A DNA stretch of 16,009 bases, from contig JAADHT010000055.1 in the NCBI GenBank assembly GCA_013151705.1, positions 1 through 16,009 of the forward strand. The letters are read 5' to 3'. The notes below the pieces were generated by a model that saw only the letters and a program-made list of their open reading frames with translations, was not told the DNA's origin and made no database searches. Each line of letters begins with the position of its first letter. The stretch's first letter is position 1. Of the stretch, positions 6,402-14,157 are shown one piece after another. This DNA comes from Kiritimatiellota bacterium (GTDB lineage: Bacteria > Verrucomicrobiota > Lentisphaeria > Victivallales > JAADHT01). Position numbers and translations under genes: made by a program.

Positions 6402-7406
6402 ATGGCCAGGCCACTGCGTATAGAATATCCTGGAGCGCTTTATCATGTTTTAGATAGAGGCAATCAACGGCTTGAAGTTTTCCAACGAAAATGTGATTGC
6501 GAAACCTTTTTGGACAAATTGTCGTTATTCATAGCTGACTACAATATCGAAATATACTGCTATTGTTTAATGACCAACCACTTTCACCTACTGTTAAGAA
6601 CGAATGAATCGAACTTGGGCAAGTTTATGCAATCATTTCTCACCTCCTTCACAGTGACAATCAACAGGCGCAATGGAAAGACAGGCCATCTTTTCCACGG
6701 AAGATACAAAGCACTGTTGGTTGAAAACCAAAAATACATCTCTGTTCTCTCCAAATACATCCACTTAAACCCAGTGCGAGTTAAAAAAAACAAATCGTTG
6801 CCGGTATCAGAAATGAAACGACTGCTTGACACTTACCCTTGGTCAAGCTATCTCGCAACCATAGGTTTGTCTGAACCGCCTGATTTTTTAAAAACTGACA
6901 CCATTTTGCATATGTGGGGAGATAAATGCGAAGATCAGATGACAGCCTATCGAAGTTATGTGGAAAACGGACTGTACAAGGAAGTCGAGAATCCATTTGA
7001 TTTAGCCATACGGCAACAAATCATTGGTTCTGAAACATTCGCCGAGAAAATAGCCCGCAAGTATTTGTTGAAAAGAAACCCCGAAAACGCCAGAGACAAT
7101 TACGAGTTGTTCAAGGCTGCTCGTGTGCTACCGCCGGAGGAAATTGTGAAATTGACCGCCAAGGCATTCAACACGACAGTTGAGAAAACGCTGGCGAGAA
7201 AAGACAAGCACATGCAAGCGAGAAAATTGGCGATGTTCCTTTGTTGCAAGTATTGCGTGAGCAAACATCCCTTGACGGAAATAGCTGATTTGTTTTCCGT
7301 CTCATTAAGCGGTCTCACAAAGACGAGGGACATCGTTCAAAACGGCAACGACCAAGTATTGATGGAAAAGGCCGTGGAAGTAAAAAGTGCGATATCGCAG
7401 GGTTGA
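6402..7406 (+). CDS. REP-associated tyrosine transposase (HUH/Y1 family, IS200-like)
   Basis: A 334-residue DNA nickase of the Y1_Tnp fold. It opens MARPLRIEYPGALYHVLDRG, the classic RAYT N-terminus. The HUH metal motif is NHFHLLL (His60, His62). RRNGKTGHLFHGRYKALLVE (89-108) and YIHLNPVR (119-126) follow; Tyr119 is the probable nucleophile by position. Roughly residues 255-320 form an extra domain containing ARKLAMFLCCKY and LTEIADLFSVSLSGLTKTRD, resembling the DnaA C-terminal DNA-binding domain found on longer RAYTs. The start at 6402 is chosen for its strong GGAGGTG 5-7 nt upstream and family alignment; an upstream in-frame ATG at 6375 lacks these. The TGA stop lies inside the right terminal repeat. 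Reading frame and catalytic residues are intact, so it may be active on REP-like palindromes. Confidence 0.92.
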   Translation: MARPLRIEYPGALYHVLDRGNQRLEVFQRKCDCETFLDKLSLFIADYNIEIYCYCLMTNHFHLLLRTNESNLGKFMQSFLTSFTVTINRRNGKTGHLFHGRYKALLVENQKYISVLSKYIHLNPVRVKKNKSLPVSEMKRLLDTYPWSSYLATIGLSEPPDFLKTDTILHMWGDKCEDQMTAYRSYVENGLYKEVENPFDLAIRQQIIGSETFAEKIARKYLLKRNPENARDNYELFKAARVLPPEEIVKLTAKAFNTTVEKTLARKDKHMQARKLAMFLCCKYCVSKHPLTEIADLFSVSLSGLTKTRDIVQNGNDQVLMEKAVEVKSAISQG

Positions 7407-7410
7407 CCCC
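7382..7410 (-). repeat. Right terminal inverted repeat of the RAYT element
   Basis: The reverse complement begins GGGGTCAACCCTGCGATA and ends CACTTTTT, matching 6311-6339 at 25 of 29 positions. It contains the perfect palindrome GCGATATCGC (7389-7398). The transposase stop codon (7404-7406) lies inside it, so the last codons are read from repeat sequence. Confidence 0.8.
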
Positions 7411-7429
7411 AACCACTGACCCCAACCAC
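7404..7429. repeat. 13-nt tandem duplication at the RAYT right end
   Basis: TGACCCCAACCAC occurs twice in a row (7404-7416 and 7417-7429). The first copy overlaps the outer part of the right inverted repeat and the transposase stop; the second abuts the stop codon of the pseudouridine synthase at 7430. Confidence 0.8.
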
Positions 7430-8395
7430 TTATGTTGCCTGAAACACGCCGAGAGGGAACCGTTTGTCGATGAAGGAGCGTATATCTTGTGGGAGGGAAG
7501 CCTCGAACGTCATTTTCTCGGAAGTTTCCGGATGCGGAAACGTTATATGCCAAGCGTGCAGCATTTGCCGTTCCGCGTCGATTTTCCGGGCGCCTCCGTA
7601 GAGAGCGTCGCCGGCGACCGGATGACCAACGGCCGACGTCTGCACTCTGATCTGATGGGTGCGTCCCGTCTCTATGTCAAACTTGAGAAGGGAAACAGGA
7701 ACTCCGCCGGCATCTCCGACAGCCAGAGTTTCGTAGCGAGAAACCGCCTTTTTGCCGGCATCGTCCGAAACCGCCATTTTCTTGCGGTTCACGGGATGGC
7801 GGGCGATATAATTCGTCAACTCGCCTTTTCCAGTCATCGTGCCGAGTACAACGGCCAGATACGTCTTGTCAACCAAACGCTTTTTGAATGAATTTTGGAG
7901 TGCGTTCAACGCGTCGGGCGTTTTAGCCACCACCAAGCATCCCGAAGTGTCTTTGTCCAAACGATGCGCTATGCCTGGGCGTATGGAATCGTCGAACCCG
8001 CGGAACGAGTCCGAATCTTTGAAATACCAAAGTAGCGCGTTGACAACCGTTCCGGAAGGCGTTCCGTCTCCAGGATGAACCACCATGCCCGCCTTCTTGT
8101 TCAACACGAGCAGATATTCGTCCTCGAAAATAATTTCAAGAGGAAGTTTTTCAGGCGAAGGAACGGCATTCCCGCTGTCGGAAAATGAAAACTCGACCGC
8201 GACCCTCGTGGCGACCGCAACCTTGCGTCCAGGATCCGAGCACAAGACGCCATCGAGGGAGACATTTCCGTTTTTGATCAGTTTCTTGAACGAAGTTCGC
8301 GAGATTCGCGGCTCCGTGGAAGCCAGAAAGCTGTCCAGGCGCGTCCCTCCAAAACTCTCGTCCACCACGAATTTGAATGTCTCGCTCAAATTCAT
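7430..8395 (-). CDS. RluA/RluD-family 23S rRNA (or tRNA) pseudouridine synthase
   Basis: A 321-residue enzyme that isomerises uridine to pseudouridine in structured RNA. Residues about 17-75 form an S4 RNA-binding domain (TRLDSFLASTEPRISRTSFK). The catalytic domain follows with KKAGMVVHPGDG (100-111) and GIAHRLDKDTSGCLVVAKT (141-159), where Asp147 is the catalytic aspartate. GRTHQIRVQTSAVGHPVAGD is the other RluA signature. The domain order is that of RluD, but the exact target uridines cannot be set. The gene lies 12 nt after lgt with AAGGAG before its ATG, so it is the last gene of the PHP-lgt-pseudouridine synthase operon. Its TAA touches the duplicated RAYT end without damage. Confidence 0.93.
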   Translation of the reverse strand: MNLSETFKFVVDESFGGTRLDSFLASTEPRISRTSFKKLIKNGNVSLDGVLCSDPGRKVAVATRVAVEFSFSDSGNAVPSPEKLPLEIIFEDEYLLVLNKKAGMVVHPGDGTPSGTVVNALLWYFKDSDSFRGFDDSIRPGIAHRLDKDTSGCLVVAKTPDALNALQNSFKKRLVDKTYLAVVLGTMTGKGELTNYIARHPVNRKKMAVSDDAGKKAVSRYETLAVGDAGGVPVSLLKFDIETGRTHQIRVQTSAVGHPVAGDALYGGARKIDAERQMLHAWHITFPHPETSEKMTFEASLPQDIRSFIDKRFPLGVFQAT

Positions 8396-8407
8396 TCGCT
8401 CCTTCCG

Positions 8408-9268
8408 TCATTCCGCATTTTCGCGCTCATCCGGAATTGCGCCGTCTTCCTCGCCTCGCCGCCCCTTTCTCTCTCTGTATCCGAGGTAAAAGAAGAAAAA
8501 CACGGAAACCGGCACGATGAAAAGCGCCACCGACTGTCCCGGCGAGAAAACGCCGAAAAGAAAGTCCGAATTGTCACCGCGGATAAACTCCAAGCAGAAT
8601 CTGGCGATTCCGTAAAGCGCCAGATAAAGAGTGAACACCTGTCCTTTGGCCAACCGTCTCAACGCGAAACATAAAAGAACAGCCAAGAGAAAATTGTTAG
8701 AGGCCTCGAAAAGTTGAACTGGATACAACATTTGACCGGGATGGACATTAAACGCGTTCGCGTATTCGACACCCCATCCGTAATGGCATGGCGTTCCGAA
8801 ACAGCACCCGTTGAGGAAACATCCGATTCTGCCGAAAGCGTGTCCCAGCGCCGCCGATGGAGCCATTAGATCGGCCATTCTCAAAGGATCCAGTTTTTTC
8901 CTCCTGCAATAAACGAACAACGTTATGACACATAATATACAGCCACCGTAGAAGACAAGCCCTCCATGATCGATGCGGATTGTTTCGAGAAGTATTTGCG
9001 GAAACGAACGACGAACTGTTACGCCGTTTATGACGGTGTGTTTGAAAGTGTCGAAAAACTCTATGACGAAAAACAATCGGGCGCCGACGACACCGGCGAC
9101 AACCATTAGAAACGTCAAATCAGCGACTTGATCGGCCGACACTCCAACATGCCTGCGGTTGCGTTGCATCAAAAAATATCCCGACAACACGCCGATGGCG
9201 AACATAATCCCATACCAGCGGATATCGTGCGAGAAGAGTGTGAAAGCGACAGGATTGGACAAAGTCAT
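8408..9268 (-). CDS. lgt: Prolipoprotein diacylglyceryl transferase
   Basis: A 286-residue polytopic inner-membrane enzyme that moves diacylglycerol from phosphatidylglycerol to the lipobox cysteine of prolipoproteins, the first step of lipoprotein maturation. Visible family marks: HDIRWYGIMFAIGVL at the N-terminus, IDHGGLVFYGG (99-109), GHAFGRIGCFLNGCCFG (142-158, Arg147) and LYGIARFCLEFIR (218-230). The RIGCFLNGCC-type signature replaces RIGNFINGELWG of E. coli, a variant I know from other phyla. A longer frame extends to 9325, but the ATG at 9268 is preferred because GGAGG lies 6 nt upstream and the protein then starts like its relatives. It overlaps the PHP-hydrolase stop as ATGA, implying translational coupling. 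The lipoprotein encoded at 14158-14907 is a likely substrate. Confidence 0.94.
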   Translation of the reverse strand: MTLSNPVAFTLFSHDIRWYGIMFAIGVLSGYFLMQRNRRHVGVSADQVADLTFLMVVAGVVGARLFFVIEFFDTFKHTVINGVTVRRSFPQILLETIRIDHGGLVFYGGCILCVITLFVYCRRKKLDPLRMADLMAPSAALGHAFGRIGCFLNGCCFGTPCHYGWGVEYANAFNVHPGQMLYPVQLFEASNNFLLAVLLCFALRRLAKGQVFTLYLALYGIARFCLEFIRGDNSDFLFGVFSPGQSVALFIVPVSVFFFFYLGYRERKGRRGEEDGAIPDERENAE

Positions 9269-10080
9269 AGCGAACCTCCAATGGAAACGGGTTGTTTCGA
9301 CGATTCTCCGCGGGAGACTTCCCACATTAGAGATGGCTCTGGAAATATTTTGAAGTCCGCCATAGTCGTTCCCGCGGCCGACATCTTTTTTTCATGATGG
9401 GTGAATACGCCGAACTCGTCCCGTCTATGCGCATCCGTCGAGAAAGCCAGCTTGCCGCCCTTTTCAGCGAGTTTACGCAGCATCATGGAATCGGCATCGA
9501 CCTCGCAATGGGAATTCAACTCCAACGCGACTCCCGCGGAAACCGCCTCGTCAACCACATCCGCGATGACCTCCTCCGAAACGGCAATGTGATTGGCTAT
9601 GAATCTGAACGGATGCCCCAAAACATCGATTCCGGAGTTTATCAATTCGCTCGTATTTTTTCTCCACATATCGAAAATCTCCAATTTTCCGGCGTTAACC
9701 TCGAACGGCAAAAAATGCACGCTACCGATCAAAACGTCCAAGCGTTCCCTGTAGGCCGGGTCGAAAGTGAAACGACCGTCGCACATGATCTCCGTCTCCA
9801 ATCCCACGCGCGGCCCTTTGCCGCGCAACGCCTCGATCGAGGCCAAATACGACTCGAGCCGCTCGGCTCCGAAGTCCTTGTGCGCGTCGAAGACGGACGA
9901 ATCGCTCATATAGGCCCGAGCCCAAGCCACATCAGGAGGAAAATAGATGGCGAAAGTGTGGTCGGTTATAACGACTCCGTCGAGCGAATCGGAGGCTTCC
10001 AGCTTGTCGACGACAAAATCCAAAGTCATATCGCCGTCCGCGCAATAACTTCTGTTTGTGTGAAAATGACAATCAATCAT
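9265..10080 (-). CDS. PHP-domain phosphoesterase
   Basis: A 271-residue hydrolase of the PHP superfamily, which uses a cluster of metal ions to split phosphoesters. The motifs stand in the expected order: CHFHTNRSYCADGD (His5, His7), VVITDHTFA (Asp40, His41), GLETEI (Glu95), IGSVHFLP (His122), VLGHPFRF (His156), ELNSH (His191) and FSTDAHRRDE (Asp216, His218). This resembles histidinol-phosphatase and TrpH/YcdX-like proteins, but nothing fixes the substrate and no histidine genes are nearby. The start at 10080 has AAGGTG just upstream. It is the first gene of an operon with lgt, to which it is coupled by a 4-bp ATGA overlap. All metal ligands appear present. Confidence 0.88.
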   Translation of the reverse strand: MIDCHFHTNRSYCADGDMTLDFVVDKLEASDSLDGVVITDHTFAIYFPPDVAWARAYMSDSSVFDAHKDFGAERLESYLASIEALRGKGPRVGLETEIMCDGRFTFDPAYRERLDVLIGSVHFLPFEVNAGKLEIFDMWRKNTSELINSGIDVLGHPFRFIANHIAVSEEVIADVVDEAVSAGVALELNSHCEVDADSMMLRKLAEKGGKLAFSTDAHRRDEFGVFTHHEKKMSAAGTTMADFKIFPEPSLMWEVSRGESSKQPVSIGGSL

Positions 10081-10263
10081 AAAACACCTTATATCGCGTA
10101 ATTGCAGTCAATCTTTAATGAAAAAGCTGAAAAATTTTCAATTTCCGCCCGAGGTTCACACGCCGAGCGCGCGCGGATAAATTCAATTTTCAAATTAAAA
10201 CGCCGCGTCCGCATGGGAATGTTTTTTCACACTTCAACGCCGAATGCGTTTGTAAATACGCCG

Positions 10264-12141
10264 CTAGCCCGCGGTGACCGCCAGAGCGGTATCCACGTTG
10301 CCGAAGGGAGCGCTCACCTGCACGCCTTTAATGACATCCCGAAGTCCCTCCACCGCCTCTCTCGCGATGGCGATCCCCTCCGAGCGCTGCGCCTCCTTGG
10401 TATCAGCTTTTCCCATTCTCTCCATCACGGAGTCCGGCACGACCACACCCGGCACCTCGTTTTTCATAAACTCGGCGTTTCTATAACTGGCGAGCGGCCA
10501 AATACCGGCGAGCACGGGAATTTGAAGATCGGCGATTTCATCGATGAAACGCAATAGCGGTTCGATATCGAAGACGGGTTGCGTTATTATAAATTCGGCG
10601 CCGGCCTCGATTTTCTCGCGGGTTCTGCGAAGTTCGCGGATCATATCTATGGCGTTCGGATCAGCTCCGACTCCTATAAGCGCGCTTGTCGGATCACCAA
10701 TCGGATTGCCACCCAGATCGATACCCTTGTTGAGTTGCCGCTGCACCTCCACCATCCCTATGGAGTCGGCGTCGAAAACGGCGGAGGCGTTGGGATATTG
10801 GCCCAGTTTCGGCGGATCGCCCGTCACAAACAGCAGGTTTTTAATGTTCGAGGCGGCGCAACCCAGCAGGTCGGACTGCATTCCGATCAAGTTTCGATCG
10901 CGGCAGCAGAAATGCAAAACAGCCTCGATCTTGGCCTCGCTTTCAATTTTGATGGCCGTCACCAAAGGCGAAATCCGCGAACTCGCTCTGGGACCGTCCG
11001 GTATGTTTATGGCGTCTATGCCGGCCGCCGCGCATTTCGCGGCCTTTTCGATCGTCGAAGCGAGATCGAATCCTTTCGGCGGGACGATCTCGATTGTGGA
11101 TATCCATTCTCCAGCCGCGAGTTTCGCGCCCAGAGAGGATTTCTCGGCGGTCGGGACGGGTTCCTTCAAAGTCGTTGAGTCGACGGGTTTCGTCACGACC
11201 GTTCGTTTTCCAATGACGGCCACCCTCTTGATGCTCCTGGCCATATCGGCGATATGCTCCGGACCGGTACCGCAACATCCACCCACGGCGGAGGCTCCTA
11301 GATTCACGAAACGCAGAGCGTACGTCGTCAGATACTCGGGACTGGCCATATAGATCATTCTGCCATCGACTTGTTTGGGAATTCCGGCGTTGGGTTGGAC
11401 TATCACCGGTAAATTCGTGGCGGAAAGAAGCGTCGTCAATGGATTCAGGATACCTTCCGGACCGACGCAGCAATTCAATCCGACAGCGGTGGGCGCTGTT
11501 TCAACATCGGAAAGCAAACCCACAAGATTCCGTAGAGGCTCTCCTCGGTGCGACTCGCCGTTCCTGTCGACCGAAAAGCTCAATACGTATGGAAAATCGT
11601 CGCAGGACTTGGCCGCCGCGGCCAACGCCGTTTCAACGTCACGGAGGGACGGAAGCGTCTCGAAAACAATAAAATCCACGCCGCCGCCGCGCAACGCGGA
11701 TATCTGCTCGGCCAGAACGTCGCGGCATTCCTCCTCGTCGAGGTTCACGCCGGCGGCGGCGGTCAAAGGGCCAACCGAACCGGCGATCAAGGTGTCGCCG
11801 TTTGACTGGTCGCGCGCGATTTCCGCGGCGGCCGTGTTTATCTCGAACACCTTGTCGCCCAATCCGAATTTGGAAAGCGTTACGCGATTCGCGGTGAAGG
11901 TGTTGGTCGTGAGCACATCGGAGCCGGCATCTATGTACGCCGCATGTATCTCGCCTATGACGTCCGGCGCTTTGATATTCAACTCGTCGAACGATGTGTT
12001 GACGAAATAATCCCGCTTGTAGATTTCCGTGCCCATGGCTCCATCGAAAATCAGGACTTCGGAGTTTATTCGTTCTTTCAATCCAAGACGGGAAACATCG
12101 TTTTCTTTGTCTTTATTTGAAACGTTGAGTTCATTCGTCAT
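10264..12141 (-). CDS. Bifunctional homocysteine S-methyltransferase / 5,10-methylenetetrahydrofolate reductase
   Basis: A 625-residue fusion joining two steps of methionine synthesis in the cytoplasm. Residues about 25-310 are a zinc-dependent homocysteine methyltransferase domain like the N-terminus of MetH: FDGAMGTEIY (32-41), GLNCCVGPEG with Cys224, and VGGCCGTGPEHI with Cys289-Cys290 as zinc ligands. Residues about 338-610 are a MetF-type FAD barrel: STIEIVPPKG with catalytic Glu351, AVLHFCCRDRN, LFVTGDPPKLGQYP and EFIITQPVFD. The layout matches B. subtilis YitJ. No cobalamin-binding domain is in this chain, so a separate protein or a different methyl donor is needed. The ATG at 12141 overlaps the end of the RodZ-like gene by 11 bp and has only a weak ribosome site, so expression probably depends on the upstream gene. 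Confidence 0.95.
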   Translation of the reverse strand: MTNELNVSNKDKENDVSRLGLKERINSEVLIFDGAMGTEIYKRDYFVNTSFDELNIKAPDVIGEIHAAYIDAGSDVLTTNTFTANRVTLSKFGLGDKVFEINTAAAEIARDQSNGDTLIAGSVGPLTAAAGVNLDEEECRDVLAEQISALRGGGVDFIVFETLPSLRDVETALAAAAKSCDDFPYVLSFSVDRNGESHRGEPLRNLVGLLSDVETAPTAVGLNCCVGPEGILNPLTTLLSATNLPVIVQPNAGIPKQVDGRMIYMASPEYLTTYALRFVNLGASAVGGCCGTGPEHIADMARSIKRVAVIGKRTVVTKPVDSTTLKEPVPTAEKSSLGAKLAAGEWISTIEIVPPKGFDLASTIEKAAKCAAAGIDAINIPDGPRASSRISPLVTAIKIESEAKIEAVLHFCCRDRNLIGMQSDLLGCAASNIKNLLFVTGDPPKLGQYPNASAVFDADSIGMVEVQRQLNKGIDLGGNPIGDPTSALIGVGADPNAIDMIRELRRTREKIEAGAEFIITQPVFDIEPLLRFIDEIADLQIPVLAGIWPLASYRNAEFMKNEVPGVVVPDSVMERMGKADTKEAQRSEGIAIAREAVEGLRDVIKGVQVSAPFGNVDTALAVTAG

Positions 12142-13252
12142 TTTCAGGCACTTTCAATTTGGTCATGGTGAATGTTGGCTGGTTGATGATGAAAACCTCG
12201 ATTTCTTCAGGATCGAGCGAGGCTATCCGTTGGGGTTTCTGTTGGTTTCGGGAGGGCGCCGCGGTCGTGGATTCAATGGAATCCGAATCGACGGACTCCA
12301 CATTTTTTCCCGAGTCGCCGTTGAATAGCAGATTCAGTGAAACAACCAGCACAACGATGGCGCATACAAAAAACAACGCCACTTTGAAAATTCTTTTGAG
12401 ACGCTCCTCCTCGCGGACGTTGACTTGTTTTCCGTTGTCAATATCCTGAAGTATCTCGTCCGGAACCTTGTGCCCCTCGCCTCGGGACGCCATTTCCTTC
12501 TCGAAACCGCTCAAAATCGGAGAATGGTCCACCTTGTAGAGCTTGCACACCTGCTTGACATAGGCGGTTACAAACACTTTCGGAGGAAAATTCGACTCCT
12601 CGTCGTTCTCCAAAGCCAGGATGAAATCCTTTTTGATTTTCGTGGTCTGCGACACCTGCTCCACGCTCAACCGCGAACGAACGCGAGCTTCTCTAAGCAT
12701 TTGACTGGGAGGATAGCCGGCACCACCGGAATGACGTCTGTTCAAGGAGGGCTGCTTGAGATTCCCACTTTTTTTCGAATGCGCCGGCTCTCGAACAATC
12801 GACTTCTTCGCGGGCTCGCTACGTGAAGCGGGTTTCTCTTTGAGCTTGTTCCATGGATTCACATCTCCAACCCTTTTTTTTTCTTTTTCAGGAATATCCG
12901 GTTTTGAAACGGACTGGCTGGCGGCGGTTGCCGCGTTACGCGGGCCAGGCGAAGTTTTCTCTTCTTCAGTAGCGATACTGGGGGAAAACGCTTTTTCGGA
13001 ATCCAAGTCCGCGGAGACGGTCTTGGCGGCACTCGGTTCCACCGCCTTTTCAACAGTCTCCCCGAATTGGGATTCATTGGACTTTTCGGTGGCGGCCACT
13101 GCGGTTTTCTCACCTTCAGCGGAGGTGGCGGCCGACGAGGCCTCCTCCCCGGAAACACCTTCCGTTTCGTCGTCTTCGGGAAAATCGAAAGGAAGAATCT
13201 GCTGACCATCCTCGTCCGAATCAAACCGTGAATCTTTATCTTTTTCGTTCAT
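12131..13252 (-). CDS. RodZ-like helix-turn-helix membrane protein with long acidic N-terminus
   Basis: From the ATG at 13252 the protein has 373 residues. Residues 1-175 are Ser/Glu/Ala/Lys-rich and look disordered. Residues about 184-245 (MLREARVRSRLSVEQVSQTT, KIKKDFILALENDEE, VFVTAYVKQVCKLYKVD) form the HTH_25 domain of RodZ, which in model rods binds MreB. Residues about 290-310 are one membrane helix preceded by EEERLKRIFK, and a short outer tail of about 63 residues follows. This is RodZ order, but the classical RodZ has no such long acidic leader and a larger periplasmic domain. A longer start at 13312 would add MRRRCGLMSGCVKEDGRDAD, which differs in composition and has no better ribosome site; I prefer 13252 with moderate certainty. 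The gene is coupled to the downstream methionine gene. MreB is not in the window. Confidence 0.82.
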   Translation of the reverse strand: MNEKDKDSRFDSDEDGQQILPFDFPEDDETEGVSGEEASSAATSAEGEKTAVAATEKSNESQFGETVEKAVEPSAAKTVSADLDSEKAFSPSIATEEEKTSPGPRNAATAASQSVSKPDIPEKEKKRVGDVNPWNKLKEKPASRSEPAKKSIVREPAHSKKSGNLKQPSLNRRHSGGAGYPPSQMLREARVRSRLSVEQVSQTTKIKKDFILALENDEESNFPPKVFVTAYVKQVCKLYKVDHSPILSGFEKEMASRGEGHKVPDEILQDIDNGKQVNVREEERLKRIFKVALFFVCAIVVLVVSLNLLFNGDSGKNVESVDSDSIESTTAAPSRNQQKPQRIASLDPEEIEVFIINQPTFTMTKLKVPENDE

Positions 13253-13376
13253 ATCAGCGTCCCGCCCGTCCTCTTTAACACATCCGCTCATCAAACCACA
13301 TCGTCTCCGCATTCCAACGCAATCGCCGACCAGCGATTATCCAAAACGTCGCCGCGTCGCCGACTCTTTATTATTT

Positions 13377-14114
13377 TCACTTCGTTCGCCTCGATTTATC
13401 CCGTTTCAATCTGGCTTTCATTCTCACTATTTCGTTCTCTTTGGCCAGCATCTCTTTTTGATACTTTTTGATACGCCGCCTTGTCTCTGAATAGTCGTCT
13501 CCAAGCTGTCTGACCTGGCGGCGTTTTGTCGATTCGGCTTGACGATCTCCAGAGGTGTTTCCCAGAACGTAACCACCGTCCCAGCCATAATACAAACCGC
13601 TTCTATTGTTGTTGTTGTTGTTTCCAGAAACATTCTTGCCAGCTAATTTAGTGCCGCTGTTTAGCAATGTGTCGGACTCCTTCTGAAGTCTGGGAATCTC
13701 CTTCTTGAGAAACGCCACGCGGTTTTGCGCCTCCTCGATTTTAATCCCAAAGCTCTCGATTGACGCGTTGAGCAAGTTCCTGTTGAGTTGCGTGATCCGC
13801 TTGCGCTCGGCCGCTGCGGCCGCTTTCCGCTCTTTAGCCAGGTTTTGTTTACGCGTCGCCTGTTTTTTCGCGTAGGCGGCGGCCTTTTTCGGATTATACC
13901 CGTATTTTTTTTGGATGTCCACCGGCAAATTCTTGAACTTCACGAACATTATTCCGATTTTATGTCCTATCTCGAGTCCATCCGGACGCCTGGATATGAC
14001 GTACGGGTCGATCAACACCTTTCCGTTTGGAAGTTTCACTTTTTTGGCGTCCGCGAAACTCGCCATCAAAACACAGAAAAGAACTGTGATGCGACTTTTC
14101 TCGAATATTCTCAT
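13377..14114 (-). CDS. Exported coiled-coil protein, function unknown
   Basis: A 245-residue basic protein. Residues 1-23 form a signal peptide with likely cleavage after FADA. The segment VKLPNGKVLIDPYVISRRPD (26-45) to VDIQKKYGYNPKKAAAYAKK (65-84) matches, from memory, a short N-terminal module (product of a gene 'for use at' surface or periplasm) that recurs in PVC-group exported proteins. Then come long helical stretches rich in Lys, Arg, Ala and Glu (about 75-152 and 195-240) that look like coiled coils, split by a glycine/asparagine linker with six Asn in a row (165-170) and a Tyr/Gly patch. The ATG at 14114 follows AAAGGAG. It sits 43 nt after the lipoprotein gene and upstream of the RodZ-like gene, which suggests an envelope role, but no function can be assigned. 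Confidence 0.75.
   Translation of the reverse strand: MRIFEKSRITVLFCVLMASFADAKKVKLPNGKVLIDPYVISRRPDGLEIGHKIGIMFVKFKNLPVDIQKKYGYNPKKAAAYAKKQATRKQNLAKERKAAAAAERKRITQLNRNLLNASIESFGIKIEEAQNRVAFLKKEIPRLQKESDTLLNSGTKLAGKNVSGNNNNNNRSGLYYGWDGGYVLGNTSGDRQAESTKRRQVRQLGDDYSETRRRIKKYQKEMLAKENEIVRMKARLKRDKSRRTK
13605..13622. repeat. TTG/CAA trinucleotide microsatellite
   Basis: Five consecutive TTG units on the plus strand encode the poly-asparagine linker of the exported coiled-coil protein on the minus strand. Gain or loss of units would change linker length without a frameshift. Confidence 0.8.
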
Positions 14115-14157
14115 AATTCAGCTCCTTTTAGTTTTATTCCCGTAACGAGATTGAACT

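Larger units (their letters stand above)
6311..7410 (+). mobile_element. REP-associated tyrosine transposase (RAYT) element
   Basis: A complete-looking IS200/IS605-related unit of 1100 nt. It contains one transposase gene (6402-7406) bounded by 29-nt imperfect inverted repeats at 6311-6339 and 7382-7410, which agree at 25 positions. The outer 18 nt, GGGGTCAACCCTGCGATA, are identical. The right end continues into a 13-nt tandem duplication. No target-site duplication is visible, as expected for HUH/Y1 transposition. The unit lies between the phosphoesterase promoter region and the stop of the pseudouridine synthase, disrupting neither. RAYTs are usually single-copy domesticated genes serving palindromic repeats elsewhere in the genome. 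Confidence 0.75.

Noticed and set aside
8151..8411. Minus-strand frame starting just before the pseudouridine synthase
   Set aside because: Shadow frame inside the pseudouridine synthase; translation is not protein-like and the real gene has the S4 and RluA motifs.
10127..10200. Terminator or promoter in the gap after the methionine gene
   Set aside because: AT-rich short palindromes and a CCGC/GCGG pair are present, but spacing fits neither a proper terminator nor -35/-10 boxes.
10544..11353. Plus-strand open frame of 269 codons
   Set aside because: Antisense of the methyltransferase/reductase gene, which has unmistakable motifs on the other strand.
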